A DNA stretch of 38,572 nt from Dehalococcoidia bacterium (lineage in GTDB: Bacteria; Chloroflexota; Dehalococcoidia; SZUA-161): contig JACWAE010000081.1 of NCBI GenBank assembly GCA_014874385.1, forward strand, positions 1 to 38,572, given 5' to 3'. Positions within the stretch are counted from its first letter, which is position 1. Each line of letters starts with the position of its first letter. A program made the position numbers and the translations under genes. Below, in pieces: positions 22,954-30,920 of this stretch. The notes beneath the pieces were generated by a model. It made no database searches and had not been told where the DNA came from. It was given only the letters and a program-made list of their open reading frames with translations.

Positions 22954-24099
22954 CTAGCTGCTGCCAAGAATCATCACGCCATGATGCTGTCCGCAGGTGC
23001 CGGTGATGCCATGGGCAAGGGCTACCCGGGCATTCTTTATCTGATGGTCTCCCGCCTCGCCGCGAAGCTGTAATACTGCCTCGGCGACACGTGCCATCCC
23101 TGCCACACAGATTGGGTTGCCCGAGATGACACCGCCTGAAGGGTTAACGGGCAGCTTGCCGCCCATCTTGGTCACACCGGAATCAACAAGTCTTCCTGCC
23201 TCGCCTTTGCCGCAGAACCCCAGCCCTTCCATCCACATAAGCTCCTGGTATGAGTATTCCTCGGATACCTCTGCGACATCTATTTCTTTCATAGGGTTCC
23301 TGATACCAGCCATGCCGTATGCTTTCTTGGCTGCTTTGACGAGAGCTTCACATTCTGCTAAATCTCTATCTCCCAGATAGTGTGTCTCGTAGCAGTTAGA
23401 AGCCCCCAGTATCCAGACCGGTTTCTTGGTAAGCTTTTTGGCCCTCTCCTCTGTGGTTAAAATCATGGCGCAGGCGCCATCCGAAATAGGCTTGGCATCC
23501 AGAAGTCTGATGGGGGACGACAATATTTTGGAACTCAGGACATCCTCTACTGTGATATCCAGAGGCGCTTGGGCGAGGGGATTCTTTTTAGCATTGCCGC
23601 GGTTTTTTACCGCTACCTTAGCGCATTGTTCAGGGGTTATTCCATATTTGTACATGTAGCGCCTTGCCTGCATGGCAGCAGCCGAGATGAAGTCCAGGCC
23701 CAACTGTCTGAGTAGAGCCGGGTCGAAAGCAGCGTTTTCAATAAGGCTCTTCTCGGCTTGGGATTCCTTCGTATGTGCCACAACTATGACAAGTTTATGG
23801 TGCCCTGATAAAATCCTTGCCATTCCTGCATAAACAGCATTGATACCGTCCTCACAGACTTTATCCTCATCGCTCAGGTGAGCACCCACAACGTGTTGAA
23901 TATTCATGTTCGATATCGTTCTGCCGTCCCAGAAATCCTGGGAACAGGACACGGCGGCATCGAAATCGTACAGGGCGAGTCCTGTGGATTCCAGCACCTG
24001 CTTCACAGCCTCGTAGGCCAGTTCCTCTTCGCTCGCATCCGCCCTGTTAGGGTGGTACTTGGTCTGTCCTACGGCTACTATTGCCACTCTTTCAGTCAT
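22954..24099 (-). CDS. Thiolase (SCP-x/acetyl-CoA acetyltransferase type) retaining the nucleophilic Cys
   Basis: 381 aa. It is the only one of the four thiolase-fold proteins here in which Cys (C82, in KVCEDGINAVYAGM) falls at the acyl-accepting position. A second Cys in TGTCGQHHG (C369) fits the C-terminal proton-transfer Cys of thiolases. SGGVISGNPICVAG stands where GHPLGA is usual. It may carry out thiolytic cleavage of a 3-oxoacyl-CoA, with 22954-24099 and 21770-22939 forming a heteromer with the two DUF35 proteins downstream. AAGGAG lies 6 nt before the ATG. It appears to be the first gene after a 203-bp intergenic gap, so it may start a transcription unit. Confidence 0.88.
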   Translation of the reverse strand: MTERVAIVAVGQTKYHPNRADASEEELAYEAVKQVLESTGLALYDFDAAVSCSQDFWDGRTISNMNIQHVVGAHLSDEDKVCEDGINAVYAGMARILSGHHKLVIVVAHTKESQAEKSLIENAAFDPALLRQLGLDFISAAAMQARRYMYKYGITPEQCAKVAVKNRGNAKKNPLAQAPLDITVEDVLSSKILSSPIRLLDAKPISDGACAMILTTEERAKKLTKKPVWILGASNCYETHYLGDRDLAECEALVKAAKKAYGMAGIRNPMKEIDVAEVSEEYSYQELMWMEGLGFCGKGEAGRLVDSGVTKMGGKLPVNPSGGVISGNPICVAGMARVAEAVLQLRGEAGDHQIKNARVALAHGITGTCGQHHGVMILGSS

Positions 24100-24302
24100 A
24101 TATGACTCCTTCCTGTCCTATTGTCTATGTTGACTTAGTTGCTAACAACGCTGAAATTGGGCTTCCACAATACGAAGGATTGGAGGATTTAAAATTCAGG
24201 GACACCCCCATCCTTCCGTGGAAGGACCGGAAGGAAGTGTCCCACACCTCTCGAGGGCACTTCGCATATCTATCGGACACGGCAGCCTTGCCTTTATAAT
24301 GT
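24100..24302. repeat. Intergenic gap with nested inverted repeat
   Basis: 203 bp without a gene, between a flavoprotein gene and the thiolase gene. Perfect arms gggacac (24199-24205) and gtgtccc (24237-24243) enclose tccttcc (24211-24217) and ggaagga (24220-24226), which can form an inner stem or pair alternatively with the later ggaagga copy. It may act as a terminator after the flavoprotein gene or be a dispersed repeat; the gggacaccccc core also occurs in the repeat cluster near 18702-18714. A promoter for the thiolase gene could lie in the rest, but none is clear. Confidence 0.4.
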
Positions 24303-25778
24303 CTATTTTAATGACTTATGCATCTGGTGGTACCTGTACACCATATTGGCGACATTTATGCCTGAGTCCACTGCCTGATGGACACCTACGCCATAGCCGC
24401 CAGCGTCAGTGCCCACATAGAACAATCCCTGAATGGGCGACTTGGGCGAAGGCTTGTACTTGGCGCATTGTCCTACTATTTGACCTATTCCTATACATTC
24501 GCCGCCTTGTCCTGGCAGCACCTGGTCGCGGGCGAGGGCGGACACCTCGCGTGTAGAGTAACCCTCCTTCGCCTCAATGTACTTTGGCATATTGGGAAAA
24601 ACTTTAAATATGATTTCCTCCCCCTTATCCCACCACTTCTTTTTTTGTGCAGCAGTCATCTGGGGGTCGGCGGGACACCAAAACCCTGTCATTAGTATGT
24701 GTTTACCGCGAGGAGCCGCGTGGGGGTCATAGTTAGTGGGGCACTCATAGTAAACGACGAATTCCTTAGGGAAGTCGCCCGACTTCGCCTTGATGAAGCG
24801 TTCCAGACTCCATGGAGTTTCATTGGAGAATATCACGCCATAGGCAGCATCGGTCACCTTCTTGCTAAGGAAATAGCGGGCTCCCATGAATCCCATGGAG
24901 GGGACTAACTCTTTTACATAGTTCACATAGCCCTGGTCAAAATGCTCCTCGCCCACCAGTTTCAGCACAGTGGGTTGAATACCAGCGTTACTAATCACTA
25001 TGGGAGCCTTGAAGCTACCCTTTTCGGTGACTACCCCGGTCACCCTACCCTTCTCTACAGTAATCTTCTTAACTCTGGAGCGCATAATCACCTTGCTGCC
25101 GTTTGACTCCACAGCCTCTGCGTAGGCCTCGGCTACTCGACCGATTCCACCCTGACAGAAAAGCCCGCCACTGCGAAGAATCATGTCCTGGATAGTTCTC
25201 ACTGCCTCTGAGGCAGCCAGCGCGTCAACAGGAATCACAAACATGCCGTCACACATCAGGCTGACGAAGAAACTATAGAGCGGCCTGGGTGCATTGTAGC
25301 GGCTGAGCCACTGCTGGAGGCTAATATCATGCAGGGTATCGATATCCTGCGGGCTCATTGCAATTAATTCCGTAAAAAGCTTAAGGGCCTCCTCCCTTTC
25401 CTCTTTCTTTAACCCCAGCCAGTCAAAAAGGACATCGGGATTCATCCCACCGGGAGGCATCTGGGGCATAGAGACATACTTTCCGGAGGGGGTCCTGTAT
25501 ACGCTGTCTGGGTTGCTAGGCGATACAAGCTTCACCTTGCTCTCGACACCCAGTTCCTTGAGCACAACCTCAAGCAGACTTCCCACAACGGGGGCACTGA
25601 TAATTACCCATGGCGTATGGGTGAAACCCTTCTTGGAGAGGGTCACGGCCTTGCCGCCGGCACGGGAATTCTTATCCAGCAGCAGCACCTTGAGCCCTCG
25701 CTTTGCCAGCAGCCCGGCGCAGGAGCTGCCCCCAAATCCGGCTCCCACCACAATCACATCATATTCTGGCTTCGCCAT
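24303..25778 (-). CDS. Phytoene-desaturase-like FAD oxidoreductase, subtype A
   Basis: 491 aa from the ATG at 25778 (AGGAGG 6 nt upstream); upstream in-frame codons lack a ribosome site. The N-terminal FAD Rossmann motif is VGAGFGGSSCAGLL (G12, G14, G16), with D35 for the ribose and RAGGKA completing the CrtI-type dinucleotide site. The C-terminus has the FAD-closing GLFYVGTDAGGYGVGVHQ. The middle has no transmembrane segment. CrtI-like proteins desaturate, saturate or isomerise hydrophobic substrates; this one is embedded among CoA-transferases and thiolases, so an acyl-CoA or alicyclic acid is more likely than a carotenoid. It is strongly similar to 29418-30893 (shared VLPGQGGEC and IVGQC-KYKPSPK segments). 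Confidence 0.87.
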   Translation of the reverse strand: MAKPEYDVIVVGAGFGGSSCAGLLAKRGLKVLLLDKNSRAGGKAVTLSKKGFTHTPWVIISAPVVGSLLEVVLKELGVESKVKLVSPSNPDSVYRTPSGKYVSMPQMPPGGMNPDVLFDWLGLKKEEREEALKLFTELIAMSPQDIDTLHDISLQQWLSRYNAPRPLYSFFVSLMCDGMFVIPVDALAASEAVRTIQDMILRSGGLFCQGGIGRVAEAYAEAVESNGSKVIMRSRVKKITVEKGRVTGVVTEKGSFKAPIVISNAGIQPTVLKLVGEEHFDQGYVNYVKELVPSMGFMGARYFLSKKVTDAAYGVIFSNETPWSLERFIKAKSGDFPKEFVVYYECPTNYDPHAAPRGKHILMTGFWCPADPQMTAAQKKKWWDKGEEIIFKVFPNMPKYIEAKEGYSTREVSALARDQVLPGQGGECIGIGQIVGQCAKYKPSPKSPIQGLFYVGTDAGGYGVGVHQAVDSGINVANMVYRYHQMHKSLK

Positions 25779-25835
25779 AGTAATCCTCCTCTCCTCAGCA
25801 GGTTCCAAAATGAGTGAAGAAAAAGGCTGATCCGA

Positions 25836-26087
25836 TTAGAAGTCGCCGGGATGATTTGGTTGCTTGTTGCGCCATTGCTTAGGAGACAGTATGAAGCCGA
25901 CGATGGAGCGTTTAGCGCAGCACGCCATGACTTTCGCCAGGTCACGAAAGCTCATGGCTGCTCGAATCCTCCACTTGACGGGTTCAACGACGTCCACTTG
26001 CATTATTAGATAATCTCCCTGACGCTGCAAATCAACAATTTTGCCTGTGAGCTGGGTCTTGCCTAACCCTGTTGACCTAAATAACAT
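25836..26087 (-). CDS. Small protein of unknown function between two flavoprotein genes
   Basis: 83 aa from the ATG at 26087, chosen because AAGGGGG lies 5-6 nt upstream; a longer frame begins at 26135. No family is recognised. The sequence starts MLFRSTGLGKTQLTGKIVDL, has alternating beta-like stretches (DYLIMQVDVVEPVKWRIRAAM), a short CC pair (MACCAKRS) and a polar, Pro/Asn-rich tail. There is no signal peptide or membrane segment. It lies 56 bp before its downstream flavoprotein neighbour's end-side and 57 bp after the next flavoprotein stop, in the same direction, so it is part of the operon. It could be a small accessory or regulatory subunit of the flavoproteins. Confidence 0.6.
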   Translation of the reverse strand: MLFRSTGLGKTQLTGKIVDLQRQGDYLIMQVDVVEPVKWRIRAAMSFRDLAKVMACCAKRSIVGFILSPKQWRNKQPNHPGDF

Positions 26088-26143
26088 ATTGGCCCCCTTT
26101 GGCTTGTTATATTGACACTTATACTCAAGCCTCAATATCTATC

Positions 26144-27775
26144 TTAGAGAATGTAACCCTTTTCACGTGATTTAACGACCATCTCAGGCTCTTTCCACCA
26201 TTTCTGTATTCCGCATTCCTCGGCAACTGTGTTAGCGCAGTTGTAACCAGGGCCCCATATTACACAGCCTCCGGGCCAGACGCCTGCTCCGCCCACAAAC
26301 AGGTTCTTTACCGGTGTAACATTGTGGGAGCACTCCTGATTGGGCCTCAAATATCCCATTTGCAAAGGATGGTATTGCCCCTGCTTGTATGACCCCCTAA
26401 CCATATTGGCGAACTTGTTTTGAATGTCGGCTGGAGTGGTTATATTCCACCACATAACCTTGTCTTTAGTTATATTAGGTGCGTATTTTTGCAGAGTGGC
26501 TAACTGATATTCAGCGATCTGCTGCCTGAACTTGTATTTCAACCATTTCTCCGAGCCGCCATCTTTCAGGGCGAAAGGCGCCATCTGGGAAAGCACGCCG
26601 GAAGCTTTTCCGGCAGGAGCCTGGTAGGGATCGTGAACGCTGGGGAAGCTGGCGATGTAACCGGCTGTCTGAGGCAGCTCGCCTTTCTCCATCAAATCCC
26701 ATTCATGTCTCAGCTCATCGGAACTGTTGTATCCCAAAACATACATGAAGGCCTTGTTGATATCCGGATTCTGCTCGGCCGCTTTGAATGCGGGCGGCTC
26801 CGCTAAAGCCAGGTGCAGGTCGCAGAGGCTCCATTTCTCCCATTGCCAGGCTTTGACCATTTCTACGAAGTCCTTTTGCAGCTTATCCTCACCAACGTAC
26901 TTGAGGAAAGTCTGGTGTATATCTATGGTGCTGACCACCGCTTTATTGGCCATGAACTTAGTGCCATCTTCTAGCTCCACTCCCTTGGCAGTCCCGTTCT
27001 CCACAATGATTCGCTTGATCTGGGCATTTTGCCTGATCTGTCCCTTTTCCTCGAAAATTATTTTGAGCAGAGCGTTGGAAACCCTGTGAGACCCACCCGC
27101 TGTCAACCGGTAATTGGACATTCGATTGAAATATAAGGGAATGAGGTATCCTACGCCTGATTGGCTGTAGTCCAAGCCCCAGTGGCATACTGCGTAGAGC
27201 ATCAGGGTTCGGACGTGGTCGTTCTCGAACCTTTCCTTGATTACTTCATCGGGGGTCTTTTCTGCGAATTCTGTTAGCTTGTTGCCGAGCTCAGATGCTG
27301 CTGCCCGTGCAGCCATGAGGGGGGCCGGCTCAGGCTTGACGAATGTCTGGGGTCCGACAATCTCTTTCATGAGCTCGTCGCACTCGCGATAGAAATTTCG
27401 ATAGGCATCGGCGTCCTTCTTGGAGAACTTGGCAATCGAAGCGCAGGTCTTCTCCGGGTCAGCGTAAACGCAGATGCATTTGCCGTCGGGTAGAGGCATT
27501 GCCCATTGAACCTCCGGGAAGATATGCCTGACGCTATACTGCTCTTCCAGCTTGAAGTCCTGATAAATCGGAGCGTAATCTACCATCATGTGGAATATAG
27601 CGTGTGTATTGTGGAAGAAATCGGGAAGAGTTATTTGCTCTGTAGCAAGCCCTCCTCCTGCCTCGTACCTCTTCTCCAGCAGCAGAACTTTCTGGCCTGC
27701 TTTACTCAGGTAAGCGCCAATCTCCAGCCCGTTAGGGCCTGTGCCTATTATTATTACATCGAATTGCCCCGACAT
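26144..27775 (-). CDS. Phytoene-desaturase-like FAD oxidoreductase, subtype B
   Basis: 543 aa. FAD site VIIIGTGPNGLEIGAYL (GTGPNG at 11-16), E34 and YEAGGG. TAGGSHRVSNALL and a C-terminal VGGAGVWPGGCVIWGPGYNC followed by NTVAEECGIQKWW. The protein is longer than subtype A because of an inserted substrate-binding region. It is closely related to the partial gene at the right edge (37618-38572), which shares GGSH(R/K) and the PGG/KWW ending. Likely a soluble flavin oxidoreductase acting on a hydrophobic acid or CoA ester in this pathway. GGAGG lies 5 nt before the ATG. Confidence 0.86.
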   Translation of the reverse strand: MSGQFDVIIIGTGPNGLEIGAYLSKAGQKVLLLEKRYEAGGGLATEQITLPDFFHNTHAIFHMMVDYAPIYQDFKLEEQYSVRHIFPEVQWAMPLPDGKCICVYADPEKTCASIAKFSKKDADAYRNFYRECDELMKEIVGPQTFVKPEPAPLMAARAAASELGNKLTEFAEKTPDEVIKERFENDHVRTLMLYAVCHWGLDYSQSGVGYLIPLYFNRMSNYRLTAGGSHRVSNALLKIIFEEKGQIRQNAQIKRIIVENGTAKGVELEDGTKFMANKAVVSTIDIHQTFLKYVGEDKLQKDFVEMVKAWQWEKWSLCDLHLALAEPPAFKAAEQNPDINKAFMYVLGYNSSDELRHEWDLMEKGELPQTAGYIASFPSVHDPYQAPAGKASGVLSQMAPFALKDGGSEKWLKYKFRQQIAEYQLATLQKYAPNITKDKVMWWNITTPADIQNKFANMVRGSYKQGQYHPLQMGYLRPNQECSHNVTPVKNLFVGGAGVWPGGCVIWGPGYNCANTVAEECGIQKWWKEPEMVVKSREKGYIL

Positions 27776-27834
27776 GTTTTCCTCCTTCTCCTTAAAACCT
27801 TGACAATCAAGGCTGCGGCCGATGTTTTACCCGG

Positions 27835-28518
27835 TTACATAAGCTCGATATTATGGCAATCAGGGGCGACAATTAGCTTGGGCTCGGTCAGTTTCTGAAC
27901 ATCTTCAGGAGTCCATCCCGGTGCCACTTCCTTGAGAACAAGCCCCTTCTTTGTGACCTCGATAACGGCGATATCGGTTACGATTAGATCAACGCACTCA
28001 GGTGCGGTTAAATGATAGTGGCACTTCTTTACTATCCGGTAATCGCCTTCTTTTGTGGTGTGGTTCATTACGATGATAAGCCTTTTGGCCCCGAAGGCGA
28101 GGTCCATAGCGCCGCCGATGGTGCCAACCTGCCTCTCCGGCACCATGTAGTTGGCCAAATCACCTTTTTCTGAGACCTGGTAGGCTCCCATCACGCTGAT
28201 GTCCAGACGGCCTCCCCTGACTATGGCGAAGGATTCATCATGGCTGAAGAAGCACATCCCCGGGGCTCGTTTCACGGTCTGCCCGCCGGCATTGACCAGG
28301 TCGAGGTCTCCCTCTCCAGGCAGCGTTATCTCTCCATAACCGAGGACACCGTTCTCGCTATGGAATACCACCTCTCTGCCCGCCGGTACGAAATTCGCCG
28401 CCAGGCCGGGGATGCCGATTCCCAGATTGACTATGTTGCCGTCCTTGAACTCTTTGGCGACACGAAGAGCCATTATCTGCCTGTCCAGCCTTTCCTTTTT
28501 TTGAACCTCGCTGCTCAT
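27835..28518 (-). CDS. Family I CoA-transferase, beta subunit
   Basis: 227 aa. It carries the catalytic Glu in SENGVLG (E55), preceded by VNLGIGIPGLAANF, the hallmark of 3-oxoacid CoA-transferase beta subunits, and ends IELM. It moves CoA between acyl-CoA and a free acid via a glutamyl-CoA thioester. The ATG is 2 nt after the TGA of the alpha subunit gene, so the subunits are translationally linked; its own Shine-Dalgarno is weak, which supports coupling. Substrate cannot be read; glutaconate-, acetoacetate- or oxoadipate-type enzymes all look like this. Confidence 0.93.
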   Translation of the reverse strand: MSSEVQKKERLDRQIMALRVAKEFKDGNIVNLGIGIPGLAANFVPAGREVVFHSENGVLGYGEITLPGEGDLDLVNAGGQTVKRAPGMCFFSHDESFAIVRGGRLDISVMGAYQVSEKGDLANYMVPERQVGTIGGAMDLAFGAKRLIIVMNHTTKEGDYRIVKKCHYHLTAPECVDLIVTDIAVIEVTKKGLVLKEVAPGWTPEDVQKLTEPKLIVAPDCHNIELM

Positions 28519-28520
28519 TT

Positions 28521-29330
28521 TCAGGTACCCTTTCCCTTTTGGGCCGCCTTGATATCAGCCTCATACTTCTTTTTAGATTCCCCAGCCCGAGTGTCAGTAA
28601 CCTCTCCTTCCCGAACAGGGGCTTCCCTGGGGCGTGCCACTACCCTGTCCACATATACCCCCGGGGTGACTATGGCCTCCGGGTCCAGTTCACCTAACTC
28701 TACTATCTCGTCTACCTCGGCGATGGTGACTCTGGCCGCTCCGGCCATGGTGGGATTGAAGGTTCTGGACGTGCCTCTGTAGACGAGGTTGCCCCAGCGG
28801 TCCCCTTTATAGGCGTGTATCAGGGCGAAGTCAGCCTTGATGGGCAGCTCCAGCAAATATTCGCGGCCATTGATGACCCTTTTCTCCTTGCCTTCCTCGA
28901 CCACCGTTCCGATTCCCACCGGCACATAGAAACCGCCGATCCCTGCCTTAGCTGCCCTGACCCGCTCTGCCAGGGTGCCTTGAGGGACCATCTCGATTTC
29001 AACCTTCCCTGCTCTGAGGAGCTTCTCGAAGTTATTTACATACAGCGCACTCACTGGTGCGGAGACGATGGCTTTCTTTATGCGCCCGTTCCTCACCAGG
29101 ATGTCCATATCCTCGGGAAAGGGTGCTCCCTGCATTCGCCAGACATCGGCACCGAAACCGCTGCTGTTGGATACTGTGGTGAGATTCTTTACTCCCTTTC
29201 TATCAAGGGCCTCGAGCAAGCAACTCGGCATGCTGACCACTGTACCGAAGCCACCGACCATAATCACAGCCCCGTCATTTATGTCAGCCACAGCTTCATC
29301 GAAGCTAGCCACTATCTTATTTATCGGCAT
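28521..29330 (-). CDS. Family I CoA-transferase, alpha subunit
   Basis: 269 aa. The conserved MVGGFGTVVSMPSCLLEAL (24-43 approx) and the AYKGDRWGNLVYRG segment with YVPVGIGT are those of the alpha subunit of 3-oxoacid/glutaconate CoA-transferases. The tail (from about 235) is charged and Lys-rich (GESKKKYEADIKAAQKGKGT), longer than usual. It precedes its beta partner by 2 nt. GAGGTG lies 7 nt before the ATG. With two family III enzymes also in the cluster, CoA activation or transfer is well provided for. Confidence 0.93.
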   Translation of the reverse strand: MPINKIVASFDEAVADINDGAVIMVGGFGTVVSMPSCLLEALDRKGVKNLTTVSNSSGFGADVWRMQGAPFPEDMDILVRNGRIKKAIVSAPVSALYVNNFEKLLRAGKVEIEMVPQGTLAERVRAAKAGIGGFYVPVGIGTVVEEGKEKRVINGREYLLELPIKADFALIHAYKGDRWGNLVYRGTSRTFNPTMAGAARVTIAEVDEIVELGELDPEAIVTPGVYVDRVVARPREAPVREGEVTDTRAGESKKKYEADIKAAQKGKGT

Positions 29331-29417
29331 AGGCCGTCACCTCGCTATGGCATCCCGGATTAGTGAATTGCCTCTTTATTGCCGCACAATCAACCATGTT
29401 TTCAGAAATTACTTGTC

Positions 29418-30893
29418 TTAACCGGCTGTTTGCCTCTTTACGTGATATTGAAGCACCATGCGGGCTACGTTGATTCCCGACTCTGCTGCCTGGTGCGTGC
29501 CCATGCCGGAGCCGCCTGCATCGGTACCCACGTAGAAAAGCCCTCGGATGGGTGCTTTCGGTGAAGGCTTGTACTTGCCACATTGTCCCACTATCTGAGC
29601 CAGGCCTACGCACTCGCCGCCCTGTCCCGGCAGTACATGGTCTCGTGTTGCGGCTGACACCTCGGCCGGTCCCTCGAACTCTTTGTACATAACAGCATCC
29701 ATCACTTCCGGAAAGACTTTGTCCAGCATCTCGTCCATCTTTTTATACAGTTCCTTTACTACTGCGGTAGCCTCGGGGTCGGGGACGCAGATGGTACCGG
29801 CAATGAAACACTGCTTCCCGGGAGGCGCCATTGTAGGATCGTAATTGGACGGGACGATACCGAACAGGATGACTTCCTTGGGCACCTGCCCCTGTTTTAC
29901 TTTGAGGAAGCGTTCTACGTTCCACCAACTGTCATCTGACCACATCATGTACATGGGGAATTTGAGCACTGCTTTGTTGAGGAAGTATTTCACGGCGGTA
30001 AAGGCCCAGCCGGGCACTAAGTCCTTGACATAGTTCACATAGCTTCTATCGAAGTGCTTCTCACCCACCAGCTTGAGCACGGTAGGCTGGATTCCAGCGC
30101 TGCTTATGACGATGGGAGCTTTGAACTCGGTGTCATTAGTGGCTACACCCGTGACCTGCCCGTCTTTGATGTTTATCTTCTCTATTCTGGTCCGTGTCCT
30201 TATCTCTCCCCCGTTGGCTTTGACTGCTTTGGCCAGGGTATCGAGGAGGCGTCCAAAGCCTCCGACATAATAGCCGCCGCCACCGCTGAGGGCGATGTGC
30301 TGTAAAATTTTGACCTGCTCGGAGGCTGACACCAGGTCGATAGGTTCTGCCAGCGAGGCGTTGGAGTGCATAGCCAGATAGCTGTAAAGTCCGTAGGGCG
30401 TATCTTGTTGTTGAGTTATATATTCCTGGAAGGTCAGGTCATCCAACGCATCTAACTTATCTGGCGGCATCAGGGCGATTTCAGTGAGTATGGCGAGAGC
30501 GCGCTCTTGCTCCTGGGCATTAAGTCCGAAGAGGTTGAAGAACTCTGCGGGGTCTTGTATTCCTTCCGTTTGATGAGAAATAGTCGTTCTGTACTTTTTC
30601 CACTGCGAACTTCTATAAGCAAGGCACGCTTTTTCCAGATAGATTGGCTTAAGCTCCGACTCAATCCCCAGCAAGTTAAACGCTGTAGCAAAAGCCGGAC
30701 CTCGCATTGGCACCTGGAGTTTTGGCGCTAACTCGTATCTGAAACCGTCTCGTTCAGCGCCCGCTGCCTTGCCGCCGGCGGTGTTGTTCTTTTCCAGCAG
30801 CAGTGGCTTGAGCCCCCATTTCGCCAAGAGGGCAGCGCAGGTAAGCCCTCCGGGGCCACCACCTATTACGATAGCATCATACTTTTTTGCCAT
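29418..30893 (-). CDS. Phytoene-desaturase-like FAD oxidoreductase, subtype A (second copy)
   Basis: 491 aa from the ATG at 30893; a GTG three codons upstream lies within the Shine-Dalgarno GGTGGGG and is rejected. FAD motif VIGGGPGGLTCAALL (11-16 core), E34 and AGGKA. It ends like 24303-25778: HVLPGQGGEC, IVGQCGKYKPSPK, GLFYVGTDAGGSGMG. The two are evident paralogues, same length. It lies 87 bp upstream of the CoA-transferase alpha gene. It could act as a dehydrogenase or isomerase on the same substrate family as its paralogue, possibly at a different ring or chain position. Confidence 0.87.
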   Translation of the reverse strand: MAKKYDAIVIGGGPGGLTCAALLAKWGLKPLLLEKNNTAGGKAAGAERDGFRYELAPKLQVPMRGPAFATAFNLLGIESELKPIYLEKACLAYRSSQWKKYRTTISHQTEGIQDPAEFFNLFGLNAQEQERALAILTEIALMPPDKLDALDDLTFQEYITQQQDTPYGLYSYLAMHSNASLAEPIDLVSASEQVKILQHIALSGGGGYYVGGFGRLLDTLAKAVKANGGEIRTRTRIEKINIKDGQVTGVATNDTEFKAPIVISSAGIQPTVLKLVGEKHFDRSYVNYVKDLVPGWAFTAVKYFLNKAVLKFPMYMMWSDDSWWNVERFLKVKQGQVPKEVILFGIVPSNYDPTMAPPGKQCFIAGTICVPDPEATAVVKELYKKMDEMLDKVFPEVMDAVMYKEFEGPAEVSAATRDHVLPGQGGECVGLAQIVGQCGKYKPSPKAPIRGLFYVGTDAGGSGMGTHQAAESGINVARMVLQYHVKRQTAG

Positions 30894-30920
30894 TTTCCCC
30901 ACCTCGGTGTCGTGTTCCTA

